DNA from: Myxococcales bacterium
Lineage (GTDB): Bacteria; Myxococcota_A; Polyangia; Polyangiales; Polyangiaceae
DNA length: 64,000 bases
Assembly (NCBI GenBank): GCA_025355005.1
Contig: JANXLV010000338.1
Coordinates: 1-64,000, forward strand
Direction of reading: 5' to 3'
A program made the position numbers and the translations under genes. How positions within the stretch are numbered: the stretch's first letter is position 1; every line of letters begins with the position of its first letter. Below, in pieces: positions 16,894 to 25,790 of the stretch. The notes under the pieces are model-generated. The model was not told the DNA's origin. It made no database searches and was given only the letters and a program-made list of their open reading frames with translations.

Positions 16894-17763
16894 TCAGGGC
16901 GCAGATGCGGTCTGGGCGCCTCCCGCGGTGGCGGGCTCCGTTACCTGCGCCGGATCGCCGAGGAACTCGAAGTGCATCGTGTCCTGAAGGACGTCGTGTC
17001 CGAGCCAGTAGAAGCCGTAGCGCTCGAAGACCTCGACCCACGATTTCGGCATCGCCATGCGCTCGTACACGGTGAGCTTCTTGTTCTTGCAGAGGGGGTG
17101 ATCGGGCCACGGCGCGACGCAGCCGCAGCAGGAGTTCTTGCTGGGCTCGATGTCGAGCGCGATGCCGTAGACGTGGTTCGAGACCTCGAAGCCGCGGTAG
17201 GTGTTGGAGAAGCGAATGCCCCCAGCGCTCGTCGGGTGGTACGCCGTGTCCACGTGCGCGGCCTTGAGCGCGGCCTCGACGCATTTCAGCGCGGGGATCA
17301 CCTTCTCGTTGATCTGCACGCCGAGGCCCATGAAGCTCATCCCCTTCGCGTAGAAGCGCGGCGGGTGCTTGTTCCATGCGGGATTGCCGAAGCCCTCGAA
17401 GTAGCCATACTCCTTCGTGCGGTACTTGATCGCGTCCTCGAGCATCTTGCGCCCGAGGGCCGGGTCGCCCTTGAACCAGTTGCCGCGGATGAGAAACGGC
17501 TGCGCAGCCTGCTCCTTGCAACGGAGCGTCGCGCCGTCGGCCAACGTGATGGTGACCGTAGGTCCAGCAGGTGTTTCGGTCGGGGTCGAGGTCGAGGTCT
17601 GAGACGCTGGGCGCGCAGCGAGCGGCGGCGAAACGGGGGCGTCGGGGGCAGAGCCACCGACCGTAGAGCCCGGGGTCGAGGTCGGCGCGTTCTCGGCGAG
17701 CGCGATGGGCGCTAGCAGCGCGATGGCTGCGGTCAGGGCGAGGGCGGTGCGACGCGACGACAT
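16894..17763 (-). CDS. M15-family D-Ala-D-Ala carboxypeptidase-like protein
   Basis: About 289 aa from the ATG at 17763 (a GTG three codons earlier is possible). A signal peptide of ~24 residues ends near ALAEN. A Pro/Ser/Thr linker of ~50 residues follows, with TSTSTPTET repeats. The C-terminal domain has the peptidase M15 zinc pattern: SNHVYGIALDIEP (His and Asp ligands) and, near the end, DTMHFEFLG (third ligand His). A segment with Cys residues (SCCGCVAPWPDHPLC) lies between. It should trim peptidoglycan peptides in the periplasm. It is probably monocistronic. Confidence 0.85.
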   Translation of the reverse strand: MSSRRTALALTAAIALLAPIALAENAPTSTPGSTVGGSAPDAPVSPPLAARPASQTSTSTPTETPAGPTVTITLADGATLRCKEQAAQPFLIRGNWFKGDPALGRKMLEDAIKYRTKEYGYFEGFGNPAWNKHPPRFYAKGMSFMGLGVQINEKVIPALKCVEAALKAAHVDTAYHPTSAGGIRFSNTYRGFEVSNHVYGIALDIEPSKNSCCGCVAPWPDHPLCKNKKLTVYERMAMPKSWVEVFERYGFYWLGHDVLQDTMHFEFLGDPAQVTEPATAGGAQTASAP

Positions 17764-17835
17764 AAGACCCACATACCAGACGTGTCCCGGCGCGCCAGTA
17801 TTCTAAGGTTTGTGACGACCGTCGAATGAGATGGG

Positions 17836-18465
17836 TCAGCGGAGCGTTGCTAGCATCTTGAGCGGCAGCGCGGCGATGATCGCGTCGATGTCTGCCCTCG
17901 TGGCGTCGCCGTTGAGGACCTCCACGTGAAAGCCATCGAAGAGCATGATGTAGCCGCTGCAGCGTTGACCCGTGGGCAGCTCGACGCAGTCGTAGAAGCC
18001 GCTGCCTGTGCCCTTGGGTAGGTCGAGCGCGATCTGCGGATACGCGGCGGACTCGCGGAGGAAGAACTGTGACGGCTCGCCGCGCGGCGAGAGCTTGAGG
18101 CTGGTGCTTCGCGAGTCCGAGATGGTCACCTCCATCTGCGCGCGCGTGTCCGCGTACGGGCGACGGATGTAGTAGCTGCCGACCTCCACAGGGCCGCCGA
18201 TGAATCGTCCGAGCTTGTTCGGAAGCACCCACGCGAGCGCGGCCCCCGCGTCGGGCGCGCTGCTGTCGATGACCTTGGGCGGCGGAGCGGAGCTCGGCGT
18301 CGCGCTCGGGGTCGACGCTGCGGCGTCTGCGGCGTCTGCTCCTCCCTCCACAACCAACGCGGCCTCTTCCTTCTTGCACGCGGCGAGGGCGAAAAATGCG
18401 ACGAGCACGCTCCATGCGCAGAGCGCGCGTGGTGCCTTGCTCGTGAATCGTGAATGGGTTCTCAT
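17836..18465 (-). CDS. Hypothetical lipoprotein
   Basis: 209 aa from the ATG at 18465; the longer frame upstream would overlap the divergent gene and is not protein-like. The signal SVLVAFFALAACKK ends in a lipobox (LAAC). An Ala/Ser/Thr/Pro/Asp linker of ~45 residues leads to a compact domain with paired Cys (FYDCVELPTGQRCSGYIML). I do not recognise the family. It is divergent from, and its start codon region overlaps the leader of, the gene at 18487, so both promoters must lie in or near the coding edges. Confidence 0.7.
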   Translation of the reverse strand: MRTHSRFTSKAPRALCAWSVLVAFFALAACKKEEAALVVEGGADAADAAASTPSATPSSAPPPKVIDSSAPDAGAALAWVLPNKLGRFIGGPVEVGSYYIRRPYADTRAQMEVTISDSRSTSLKLSPRGEPSQFFLRESAAYPQIALDLPKGTGSGFYDCVELPTGQRCSGYIMLFDGFHVEVLNGDATRADIDAIIAALPLKMLATLR

Positions 18466-18486
18466 CGCGACATCGGAGGTTTCGAC

Positions 18487-19053
18487 ATGGCGACCATTCG
18501 CGTGACCAAGGACGAGCTCGTGATCGAGATGCACGGCATGGACAAGTTCTGGGCCCTCAGGAGCTCGTTGTCGATCCCCCTCGCGCATGTGACCAAGGTG
18601 GAGGTGAGGCCCAAGGACGCCCACGTCTCCAACATGAAAGGCGCAGTCCGCGTGGGCTCGTACGTACCTGGATACGTGCTCGCGGGCTATTACTACATGT
18701 CGAACGGCGTCGGTCCAAACGCGGCGGCCGTGTTTGCGAGCCTCGAGCAGGCAGAGCATGCGATCTCGGCGTGGCCACAGGGCGACGCCACGCCACGCGA
18801 GCCGAGCCATCGCGACAAGGCGCTCGAGCACATCACGCGCGCGACCGAGTCCATGCGCGCCGCCGCGCAGGCCGCGGGCGTCGACCCCGCCGACAAGGGC
18901 CGCGGCTGGGCCTTCTACGAGCTGCACGATCCGGAGAAGACCATCGGGCTCGACATCGCTGGCGAGAAGATCCGCCGCGTCGTGATCGAGATCGAGGGCC
19001 AGACACCCGAAGCCGCATCGCAGGCGATCGAAGCCGCCGTTCGCGGCCGCTGA
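18487..19053 (+). CDS. Hypothetical soluble protein, 188 aa
   Basis: The ATG at 18487 is chosen because GGAGGT ends six bases before it; the earlier ATG at 18454 lies within the divergent gene. The first ~100 residues look like a beta-rich, PH-like module (VTKDELVIEMHGMDKFWALR, then VTKVEVRPKD). A helical segment follows (HRDKALEHITRATESMRAAA) and a final beta section (EKIRRVVIEIEG). There is no signal or membrane segment. The family is not known to me. The FAD oxidoreductase begins six bases after its stop, so they form one transcript. Confidence 0.7.
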   Translation: MATIRVTKDELVIEMHGMDKFWALRSSLSIPLAHVTKVEVRPKDAHVSNMKGAVRVGSYVPGYVLAGYYYMSNGVGPNAAAVFASLEQAEHAISAWPQGDATPREPSHRDKALEHITRATESMRAAAQAAGVDPADKGRGWAFYELHDPEKTIGLDIAGEKIRRVVIEIEGQTPEAASQAIEAAVRGR

Positions 19054-19058
19054 CAGAG

Positions 19059-20483
19059 GTGCGGAAGGTCGTCGTCATCGGTGGTGGGCCCTCGGGGCTT
19101 GCGTGCGCGCATCGCCTCGCGCAGGAGGGCATTGCGGTCACTGTGCTGGAGGCGGAGGACCGGCCCGGGGGCCTCTGCGCCACGTACGAGAAGGACGGCT
19201 TCCGCTTCGACCTCGGTGGACATCGCTTCATCTCGGGCGACGCCGCGCTCGCGCGGAAGGTGCGTGCATGGATGGGCCCGGAGCTGCTCGTGCAGGAAAG
19301 GCGCAGCGCGGTGCTGCACGACGGACGCTACTTCCAGTATCCGCTGGACGCGCGGGACCTCGTTCGCTCGCTGGGCGTCCGCGAGAATGCGCGCGCAGCG
19401 CTGGACTACATGAGGCCACGTCTAGCCCGCTCCGCGCCCGACCGCGACTTCGAGTCATGGGTACGCCGGCGGTTCGGCGATTACTTGTATGATACATTCT
19501 TCGGTCCATACACCGAGAAGCTGTGGGGTCGCCCTGCGCGCGAGATCTCCGCGGACTGGGCGGAGGAGCGCATCGGCCTGCTGCACCTCGGGGACGCGGC
19601 GCTGCGCTTGGTCGGCCTGCGCGCGACGCCCATTCGCACGTACGCACGAAGGTACGAGTATCCGCGCCTCGGCATGGGGCAGCTGTTCGACCGCATCGCG
19701 GAGGATGCGACGGAGCACGGCGCGCGCATCGAGCTCGGCATGCGCGTCACGGGGTTCGAGCGTGAGGGCACGCGCATCGTTGGCGTGCACGGGGAGCGCG
19801 CACAGGGTGGACGCGTCACGTTCGCCGCGGACGCCGTCTACGCGACCAGCGCGCTGCCGGAGATCGCACGACAGCTGTTCGCCGTGAGCGCGCCGCCCGC
19901 GGAGGTCTCGGCCGCCGCATCGCGCCTGCGATTTCGTGGTCTCCGCTTCCTCAACGTGTGTCTGCGCGGTGAGGGCGTGCAGGCGTACACCTGGGTGTAC
20001 GTCGCGGACGGCACGCGCCGCATCTCCCGCATCCAGGAGCCCGCGAAGCGAAGCCCCTTCATGGTGCCGCCCGGGATGGGCTCACTGATGCTCGAGATCC
20101 CGTGCGAGCCCGGCGACGCCCTGTGGAGCATGCCCGACGACGCGCTGCTCGAGGTCGGTCTTGCGGAGCTCGACGCTTTGGGCCTGGGCGTGCGTCCGCG
20201 CGTCGTGTCGTCGTTCACGGTGCGCGTCGAAGCCGGCTACCCCGTCTATCATCTCTCGCACGAGGCAGACCGCGCGCGCGTGCTCGACCATCTGTGCGAC
20301 GTCCCCAACCTGGTCGTGGGAGGGCGACAGGGCCTGTTCCGCTACGTGTTCCTCGACCGCGCCATGCAGATGGGCGACGACGCGGCGCGCGCCATCGCGT
20401 CCGGACAGATGCGTGCAAACTGCACGGAACGCCCGCGCGTCCGCGCAAGTGTCCCGCTCGAGGTCGCCGCGCTGCTGGGCTGA
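19059..20483 (+). CDS. FAD-dependent oxidoreductase, protoporphyrinogen-oxidase/UDP-galactopyranose-mutase-like
   Basis: About 474 aa from the GTG at 19059. The N-terminus is a Rossmann dinucleotide site, VVVIGGGPSGLACAHRLAQ with the acidic end LEAEDRPGGLC. The middle has FGDYLYDTFFGPYTEKLWG and ISADWAEERI, which recur in amine-oxidase-fold proteins near polysaccharide genes. The C-terminus ends VGGRQGLFRYVFLDRAMQMG, the second FAD-contacting segment of this fold. The substrate cannot be read from sequence; heme precursors, carotenoids or nucleotide sugars are all handled by relatives. It is co-transcribed with the 188-aa gene before it. Confidence 0.8.
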   Translation: MRKVVVIGGGPSGLACAHRLAQEGIAVTVLEAEDRPGGLCATYEKDGFRFDLGGHRFISGDAALARKVRAWMGPELLVQERRSAVLHDGRYFQYPLDARDLVRSLGVRENARAALDYMRPRLARSAPDRDFESWVRRRFGDYLYDTFFGPYTEKLWGRPAREISADWAEERIGLLHLGDAALRLVGLRATPIRTYARRYEYPRLGMGQLFDRIAEDATEHGARIELGMRVTGFEREGTRIVGVHGERAQGGRVTFAADAVYATSALPEIARQLFAVSAPPAEVSAAASRLRFRGLRFLNVCLRGEGVQAYTWVYVADGTRRISRIQEPAKRSPFMVPPGMGSLMLEIPCEPGDALWSMPDDALLEVGLAELDALGLGVRPRVVSSFTVRVEAGYPVYHLSHEADRARVLDHLCDVPNLVVGGRQGLFRYVFLDRAMQMGDDAARAIASGQMRANCTERPRVRASVPLEVAALLG

Positions 20484-20494
20484 GCGACGGTGGC

Positions 20495-20524
20495 CTGGCA
20501 GCGTCTGGCAGCGTCTGGCAGCGG
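20495..20524. repeat. 10-bp tandem repeat, three copies
   Basis: ctggcagcgt occurs twice and then as ctggcagcgg, in the 44-bp gap between convergent stop codons. Confidence 0.85.
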
Positions 20525-20527
20525 ACG

Positions 20528-23281
20528 CTACTGGAGCCGGGCGCGCGTCATCTCTATCAGCGGCGGCTCGGTGCCGCCCGCGGCGGCCGCGTAGATCGCC
20601 TTGATGTTCCGGTAGTAGAGGACGGCGTCGAGCTCCGTCGCGCCCGCGGGCAGGACCGAAGGCGCGCTCAGCACGAGCTCCAGCGAGCCCTGCGCCGGGA
20701 TGCGGCGGTCGAAGCGGATGGAGCGCGCACGGGAGAGCTCGTGGAACTGGAGCGCGAGGCCGTCGTCGTCGTTGAAGTCCAGCCCGAGGCGCCCCGGCAC
20801 GGGCGTGAGCGCCCCGCTCAGCGGCGATCCATACCGCGCGATCACGTTGTGCTGCGCGTCCACGGCCTGCATCTCGACCCACGTCTCCTTCACGTCGGCA
20901 ACGCCAGTCGGGAACGAGTGCGCCGCCGTGACGTTCTTCGCCACGACGTGGACCGCGCCATCCGCGCCTCGGGTGGCCGTCAGCGTGACCGTGCCAGAAA
21001 GCCTCGCGTTCAGCACTGCCTTCGCCGTGGAGTCGTTGGTTGCAAGATACACGTTTCCGCCCAGCGCCGCGTGGTCGGCGATGCCATCGGTCTTGTGCAT
21101 GTGGCAGTCGGCGCATGTGGCCTTGCCCACGTACGGGCTGCGCGCGTACTCGCCGTAGGTGTCGATGCCGGTGACGCCAACGCCGGGCACGAACTGCTGG
21201 TGGCAGCCCGCGCAGAACTCCGGCTGACGAAGCAGCGCGAGGCTCTTGATGCCCTCGGCCTTGTGGTCCTGCGTCCAGTCGATGACGGAGCCCGAGACGA
21301 TGTCGGCGTTTCCACCTGCGTGTGTGAGCGCGGTCGTGTCGTGGCAGCCGCGGCACGTCACGCCGTCACCCGTGCTCTTCGCGAGCGCGCCGCTTCCGAC
21401 CTGCTTCGGTGTGTGGCAGCCTTCGCAGAGCCGCGGGAATGCGCCGCCGACCAGGGAGCCCTCGAGGCGCGCGCAGTACGACACCATCTTGTCGGAGCCG
21501 GCGCGCGAGTGGACGCTCTTTTTCCACGCCTCGTACTCCGGCTTGTGGCAGCCGCCGCACCAGGCTCCGTCGTTGTACGGATCGTACTTCGTGGCGTCGC
21601 CGAGCAGCCACGTGGGGCCTAGCGGAAGGTCACGCGCGACCACCGCCGCGAGCGCCGTGGCCATGGTCTTCGCAGCGTCGGTTGGCTTTTCTGGATCGAC
21701 CGCGCCGGTCCTGTCCAGTCCCAACCTGTCGGGCGCGAGGCCGCCTTGCTCCGAGAGCGCCACCAGGATGTCGTGAGGGTCGAAGCCGGTCGGCTTCGGG
21801 TACTCCGGGACGGAGGCGAAGAGATCGCGCAGGCCAGCGTGACCGCGGGCGGCGTCCTTGGACTCCTCCGGCGTCAGTGCGTCGAAGAACACGCTGTTTG
21901 TCTGGCGGAAGCCGTCCAGGTGGCACGCGTTGCACGACATCCAGTTGTTGCCGGTGACCGCGGTGTCGCCCTTGCGGGAGTTGGCGCGGAAGAAGAGCGT
22001 CTTGCCGAGGCGGAGCGTGGGAGCCACCGGATCCTTCGCGACGGTCTTGATGGGCGCGCCGAACACGCGAGCCGCGTCCACCAGGCTGCCGGCGCGCGTG
22101 TCGATGACGGAGAGCTCGTGGGATTCGCTGGCGTACACCAGCGCGCGGGCGCCGGTTCCATCGAGCGCGAGGCCGGACGGGTGATCTCCGGGCAGCGCTC
22201 GCAGCGCGCCCGTGACGATGCCGCGGACCAGATCGAAGGTGAGCAGGTCCTCGCTTCCGCACGCGAGGACGTAGCCCACGTCACCGTTCGGGTGCAGCGC
22301 CGCGGCGCATGGCTGCGAGAAGACCATCGTGTCGCCGGTGGGCTCGAGCACGTTGATCGCATCGAACAGGTTCTTGCGGCCGTCGATCAGACCGGTCGTC
22401 GGATCGGTTTGCACCTCTGCGCGCATTGTGAGGTCCACGACGCTGACGGCAGGAAAGACGACGCTCTGGAACTGGAACGGGTGAGTGGGCGCAAGGAGCT
22501 GGTGCGGCAGCCACACGCCGTCATCCGTGGCGGTGACGGCGATGCCCTCGAACGCGAACGGTCGCCCGTTCGGCACCTTCGGATCATCCGTGCGCGGCTC
22601 GTCCGCCAGCGCGACGTCGGCCACGGTGGGCGCAGCGGGCGCGGGCGCCGACATGTCGAGGATGGAGAGCTTCGCGTCGATGCGATGCGAGACCAGCAGG
22701 GTGGGCGCGCCTTTCGTCATCGCGAGGCCGGTGGGCAACCTGCCTGCGGGGGTGACGCTCGTGCGCGTCCCCAGCGTTCGGTCCACTGTCGCGATGCCCT
22801 CTTCAGTTGCAATATACAACCATCGCGGATCACCGGTGTTGAACACGCAGCCGCGCGGGCGGGTCCCCAGCACGATGCGCCGCGCCACCTTGTGCGTGTC
22901 CGGGTATACCAGCGTGACTGCGCCGCCCATGCGATCCACTGCCGCGACGAACGCGCCGTCGGGCGCGATGCATATGTCGCCGACGTCGATGCCGATCGCG
23001 AGCTCAGCCTTCACCTTGCCGGCGTCGATATCCACCTCCGTGAGGGTCCCCACGTCCCCGTTCCCGACCCACGCCGTTCCGCGCAGGCGATCGAAGGCGA
23101 CGTTCGACGACGACACGCTCTTGCGCGCGTCTGGCGCGATCAGCGCGGGCGGCTTTGCCTCGAGCGGCTGGTCGGACGTGTCGACGGCCGTGCCCGGGAC
23201 TGTCTCCTTCGGGAAGTGCTCCTCGCATGCGAAGACCACCACCGCAGCGGACAATGCGAAGATGAGAACCCACGAGCGCAT
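20528..23281 (-). CDS. Beta-propeller/multiheme cytochrome c lipoprotein, six CxxCH sites
   Basis: 917 aa. The signal SAAVVVFACEE gives a lipoprotein (FAC). Residues ~55-415 are a YVTN-like beta-propeller. Next comes a MauG/cytochrome-peroxidase-like entry, LGKTLFFRANSRKGD, with heme site CNACH at 450. Five more sites follow: CGGCH 575, CEGCH 619, CRGCH 643, CAGCH 690 and CADCH 723, spaced like cytochrome c554/c-type multiheme domains. The last ~170 residues are beta-rich without heme. It should be an outer-membrane-facing electron carrier. It is divergent from an 814-aa lipoprotein 62 bp away, a likely partner. Confidence 0.88.
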   Translation of the reverse strand: MRSWVLIFALSAAVVVFACEEHFPKETVPGTAVDTSDQPLEAKPPALIAPDARKSVSSSNVAFDRLRGTAWVGNGDVGTLTEVDIDAGKVKAELAIGIDVGDICIAPDGAFVAAVDRMGGAVTLVYPDTHKVARRIVLGTRPRGCVFNTGDPRWLYIATEEGIATVDRTLGTRTSVTPAGRLPTGLAMTKGAPTLLVSHRIDAKLSILDMSAPAPAAPTVADVALADEPRTDDPKVPNGRPFAFEGIAVTATDDGVWLPHQLLAPTHPFQFQSVVFPAVSVVDLTMRAEVQTDPTTGLIDGRKNLFDAINVLEPTGDTMVFSQPCAAALHPNGDVGYVLACGSEDLLTFDLVRGIVTGALRALPGDHPSGLALDGTGARALVYASESHELSVIDTRAGSLVDAARVFGAPIKTVAKDPVAPTLRLGKTLFFRANSRKGDTAVTGNNWMSCNACHLDGFRQTNSVFFDALTPEESKDAARGHAGLRDLFASVPEYPKPTGFDPHDILVALSEQGGLAPDRLGLDRTGAVDPEKPTDAAKTMATALAAVVARDLPLGPTWLLGDATKYDPYNDGAWCGGCHKPEYEAWKKSVHSRAGSDKMVSYCARLEGSLVGGAFPRLCEGCHTPKQVGSGALAKSTGDGVTCRGCHDTTALTHAGGNADIVSGSVIDWTQDHKAEGIKSLALLRQPEFCAGCHQQFVPGVGVTGIDTYGEYARSPYVGKATCADCHMHKTDGIADHAALGGNVYLATNDSTAKAVLNARLSGTVTLTATRGADGAVHVVAKNVTAAHSFPTGVADVKETWVEMQAVDAQHNVIARYGSPLSGALTPVPGRLGLDFNDDDGLALQFHELSRARSIRFDRRIPAQGSLELVLSAPSVLPAGATELDAVLYYRNIKAIYAAAAGGTEPPLIEMTRARLQ

Positions 23282-23343
23282 CGGTAACGTTGACTACCAT
23301 AATGGAGTGCGGCGAGTCGGGATCTTCGCTAGGATTCGCTGCG

Positions 23344-25788
23344 ATGCGGAAGCTGCTGGTGTACGGCTCGATGTCCGGCCTCGCGACGCTCCTCGCGCTC
23401 GCGGCGGCGTGCGGCAGCACGACGTATGCAGACGGGCCCGACGCAGCCGTCGACGCGAGCGCGGACGTGCCGAAGCCGGACCGCGTGCTCCCTGCGTTCG
23501 ACGGCGGCACCGTGTCGAACGGCGCGCGCGTGAAGGTCTTCGCGGAGACGGAGTCGCGCACGGTCCCGATCGAGGAGCTGATGTTCGCCGCGGGTGAGAT
23601 GCAGATCTCCGGTGAGCCTTTCGCGGAGGGCTTCGCGGGTCGCGATCTCGGCGGCTACGATCGAACCGCGCTCCCGCCCAACCTCTACATCGTGCGGCCA
23701 GGCACGGAAGAGGAGGAGCAGATCACCGATCTCTTTGGCTACGCCACCGCGGTCGAGTCGTACGAGTACTCGAAGTACCACATGCTCCAGGTGTCGCTGC
23801 AGTCCACGGCCGGCGTGTCACTCGCACGCGGGCCGCTCGTCGCGAAGCTGCCCGGCGCGGATGTGCTGGAGCGCATGCGCAACCAGGGCGCGCTGATCCT
23901 CGGCAGCGCGGGCGCCGACCTCGCGGGTCTTGCCACGGTGCCACCGCCCACCGCGAACCTGCTCAACTACTTCGGCTTCCGCGGCATGTGGCCGTCGTTC
24001 CTTCCCTACAAGAGCATGGAGCCGACGATCGCCGCGGACGGGCAGGTGGTGCGCTCGTGCACGTTCTCCGGCGGCTACGGCGGCATCCCCACCATCGGCA
24101 ACAGCGTGCCCGAATACGAGTGCAGCTACGATCCGATGCACCTCGCCGACCGCGACGCGCAGGTCGAGAAGACGCTTGTGCCCAGCACCATCGGCTTCGC
24201 CACGTGGAAGCAGGCGCTCTGGAGCATCGACTTCGTGAGCCGCCTGCACGACGCCGGGAGCAACCCGGTCAACGACGTGGCGGCGGCGGATCTCGCGCAG
24301 GTCGGTATCTTCGGCAACGCCGTGCTCGCAACAGACCCCATCAACGCAGAGATCGGTACGTTCATCGGCTCGTCTCCCCTCGAGGGCGCGTGGGGCATGA
24401 TGATGGTGGCGAACATGGACAACGCGGCGGAGTACCTGCTCACGTCGCTGCTCACCACCGACGGAAAGACGCTCGTGTCTCCGTTCGCGTCGCGCGCGAA
24501 CGCGCTAGCCTACGACTACGTCACGCCACTGACGTGGTTCCCCGCAGCCACCGCGGTCACCGAAGACGGAACGAAGCTGACGTACGGCGGTCCGGACGCT
24601 GGCGTGAAGGATCCCACGAACGGCGATCCATTCCCGGCCATCGTCAGCACGAAGATCACGGACGGAAGCTCACGCACGCGCGATCTCTCCGCGCTGCTGC
24701 TGGGCCACTCGATGTTCTTCGGCATGACGGACGCACGCAACGTGGGCGTGGGCCAGCGGCTCGGGCTCCGGCTCGCGTTCGACGGCACGCCTTTCCCGAA
24801 GGACAACGGTCTCCCCGATGGTGAGGACACGCCGCACGACCGCGCGCTCGCCGTGATGCGTGTAGCCTTCATCGACCTTGATCGCATCCACCGCGACCCT
24901 GCGGTCCACGTCTTCCACGACACCGCCGCCATCGACTCCACTGGCGCGGTGACGCGCGGCGGGAAGGCGTCCGTTACGGAGCTCGCGCACGCGATCATCG
25001 CCTTGCGGCAGACGCTGCTCTCGCTGAACGGCAAGATCACCCAGTACGGCGCAGCGGATCCCAGCCTCGACGCCGACAACGACGGCATCCTGAACGGGAT
25101 CCCGTTCCACCCCCGTGATGGCACGGAGACCATGAGCGGTCGCGTGCGCAGGCTGATCACCGAGAACGCCGCCTTCGTGCGCGACGTGCTCACCACACCC
25201 GACGGCACCGTGCGCAACTTCGCGAGCGTCGGACTTGGCGTGGCCACCGCGGATGGCGCTCCCTCCACGCTGGAGTCGCAAGCGGCCGCGGTGCGCGCGC
25301 TCACGGACGGCTTCCTGGTCACCCGCGACGAGACCCTTCGCACGCGCGCGCGTGCGGTCGCGTCCCGGCTGGACGTGGTCTTCTACGACAGGGCAGCGCG
25401 CATGCATCGTGGCGTCGCCGGCGGACCCACCGACGTGCGCATGACGCCGTTCCGCTTCGGATGGTTGCTCTCTGCCATGCGCGAGTCCTACAAGGTCCTC
25501 TACGTCGAGGGCGATCCGGTGCTCGATCGCTCGGTGCTCGCGGACCGCATCGCACGCTCGATCAAGCTGTATCTGAACGGCTGGGACGACCTGGACGGCG
25601 ATCAGGTGGTGACACCGGGCGAGTGCCTGGGTGCGCGCATGCAGCTAGGTGAGCAGCCGCTCACGGGCGAGCTCGGTCTGGACACCAGCGGCCTGTCGTC
25701 CGATCGCGACGGCGACTGCGTACTCGAGATCGACGACGCGAAGACCTCCAGCGTGCTCGCCGGCGCCGTCCGGTTTCACGCGAAATAG
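23344..25788 (+). CDS. Hypothetical lipoprotein with Ca-loop-like repeats, 814 aa
   Basis: The ATG at 23344 puts a short signal before the lipobox LAAACG. The body is large, soluble and exported, with no heme motif and no family that I recognise. Three Asp-rich loops look like EF-hand or dockerin calcium loops: DADNDGILNG, DLDGDQVVTPGE and DRDGDCVLEID. A phrase LDRIHRDPAVHVFHD lies in the middle. It is divergent from the hexaheme cytochrome, and converges to within 2 bp of the GT-C-like gene. A role alongside the cytochrome (partner, substrate-binding subunit) is inference from position only. Confidence 0.75.
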   Translation: MRKLLVYGSMSGLATLLALAAACGSTTYADGPDAAVDASADVPKPDRVLPAFDGGTVSNGARVKVFAETESRTVPIEELMFAAGEMQISGEPFAEGFAGRDLGGYDRTALPPNLYIVRPGTEEEEQITDLFGYATAVESYEYSKYHMLQVSLQSTAGVSLARGPLVAKLPGADVLERMRNQGALILGSAGADLAGLATVPPPTANLLNYFGFRGMWPSFLPYKSMEPTIAADGQVVRSCTFSGGYGGIPTIGNSVPEYECSYDPMHLADRDAQVEKTLVPSTIGFATWKQALWSIDFVSRLHDAGSNPVNDVAAADLAQVGIFGNAVLATDPINAEIGTFIGSSPLEGAWGMMMVANMDNAAEYLLTSLLTTDGKTLVSPFASRANALAYDYVTPLTWFPAATAVTEDGTKLTYGGPDAGVKDPTNGDPFPAIVSTKITDGSSRTRDLSALLLGHSMFFGMTDARNVGVGQRLGLRLAFDGTPFPKDNGLPDGEDTPHDRALAVMRVAFIDLDRIHRDPAVHVFHDTAAIDSTGAVTRGGKASVTELAHAIIALRQTLLSLNGKITQYGAADPSLDADNDGILNGIPFHPRDGTETMSGRVRRLITENAAFVRDVLTTPDGTVRNFASVGLGVATADGAPSTLESQAAAVRALTDGFLVTRDETLRTRARAVASRLDVVFYDRAARMHRGVAGGPTDVRMTPFRFGWLLSAMRESYKVLYVEGDPVLDRSVLADRIARSIKLYLNGWDDLDGDQVVTPGECLGARMQLGEQPLTGELGLDTSGLSSDRDGDCVLEIDDAKTSSVLAGAVRFHAK

Positions 25789-25790
25789 GC

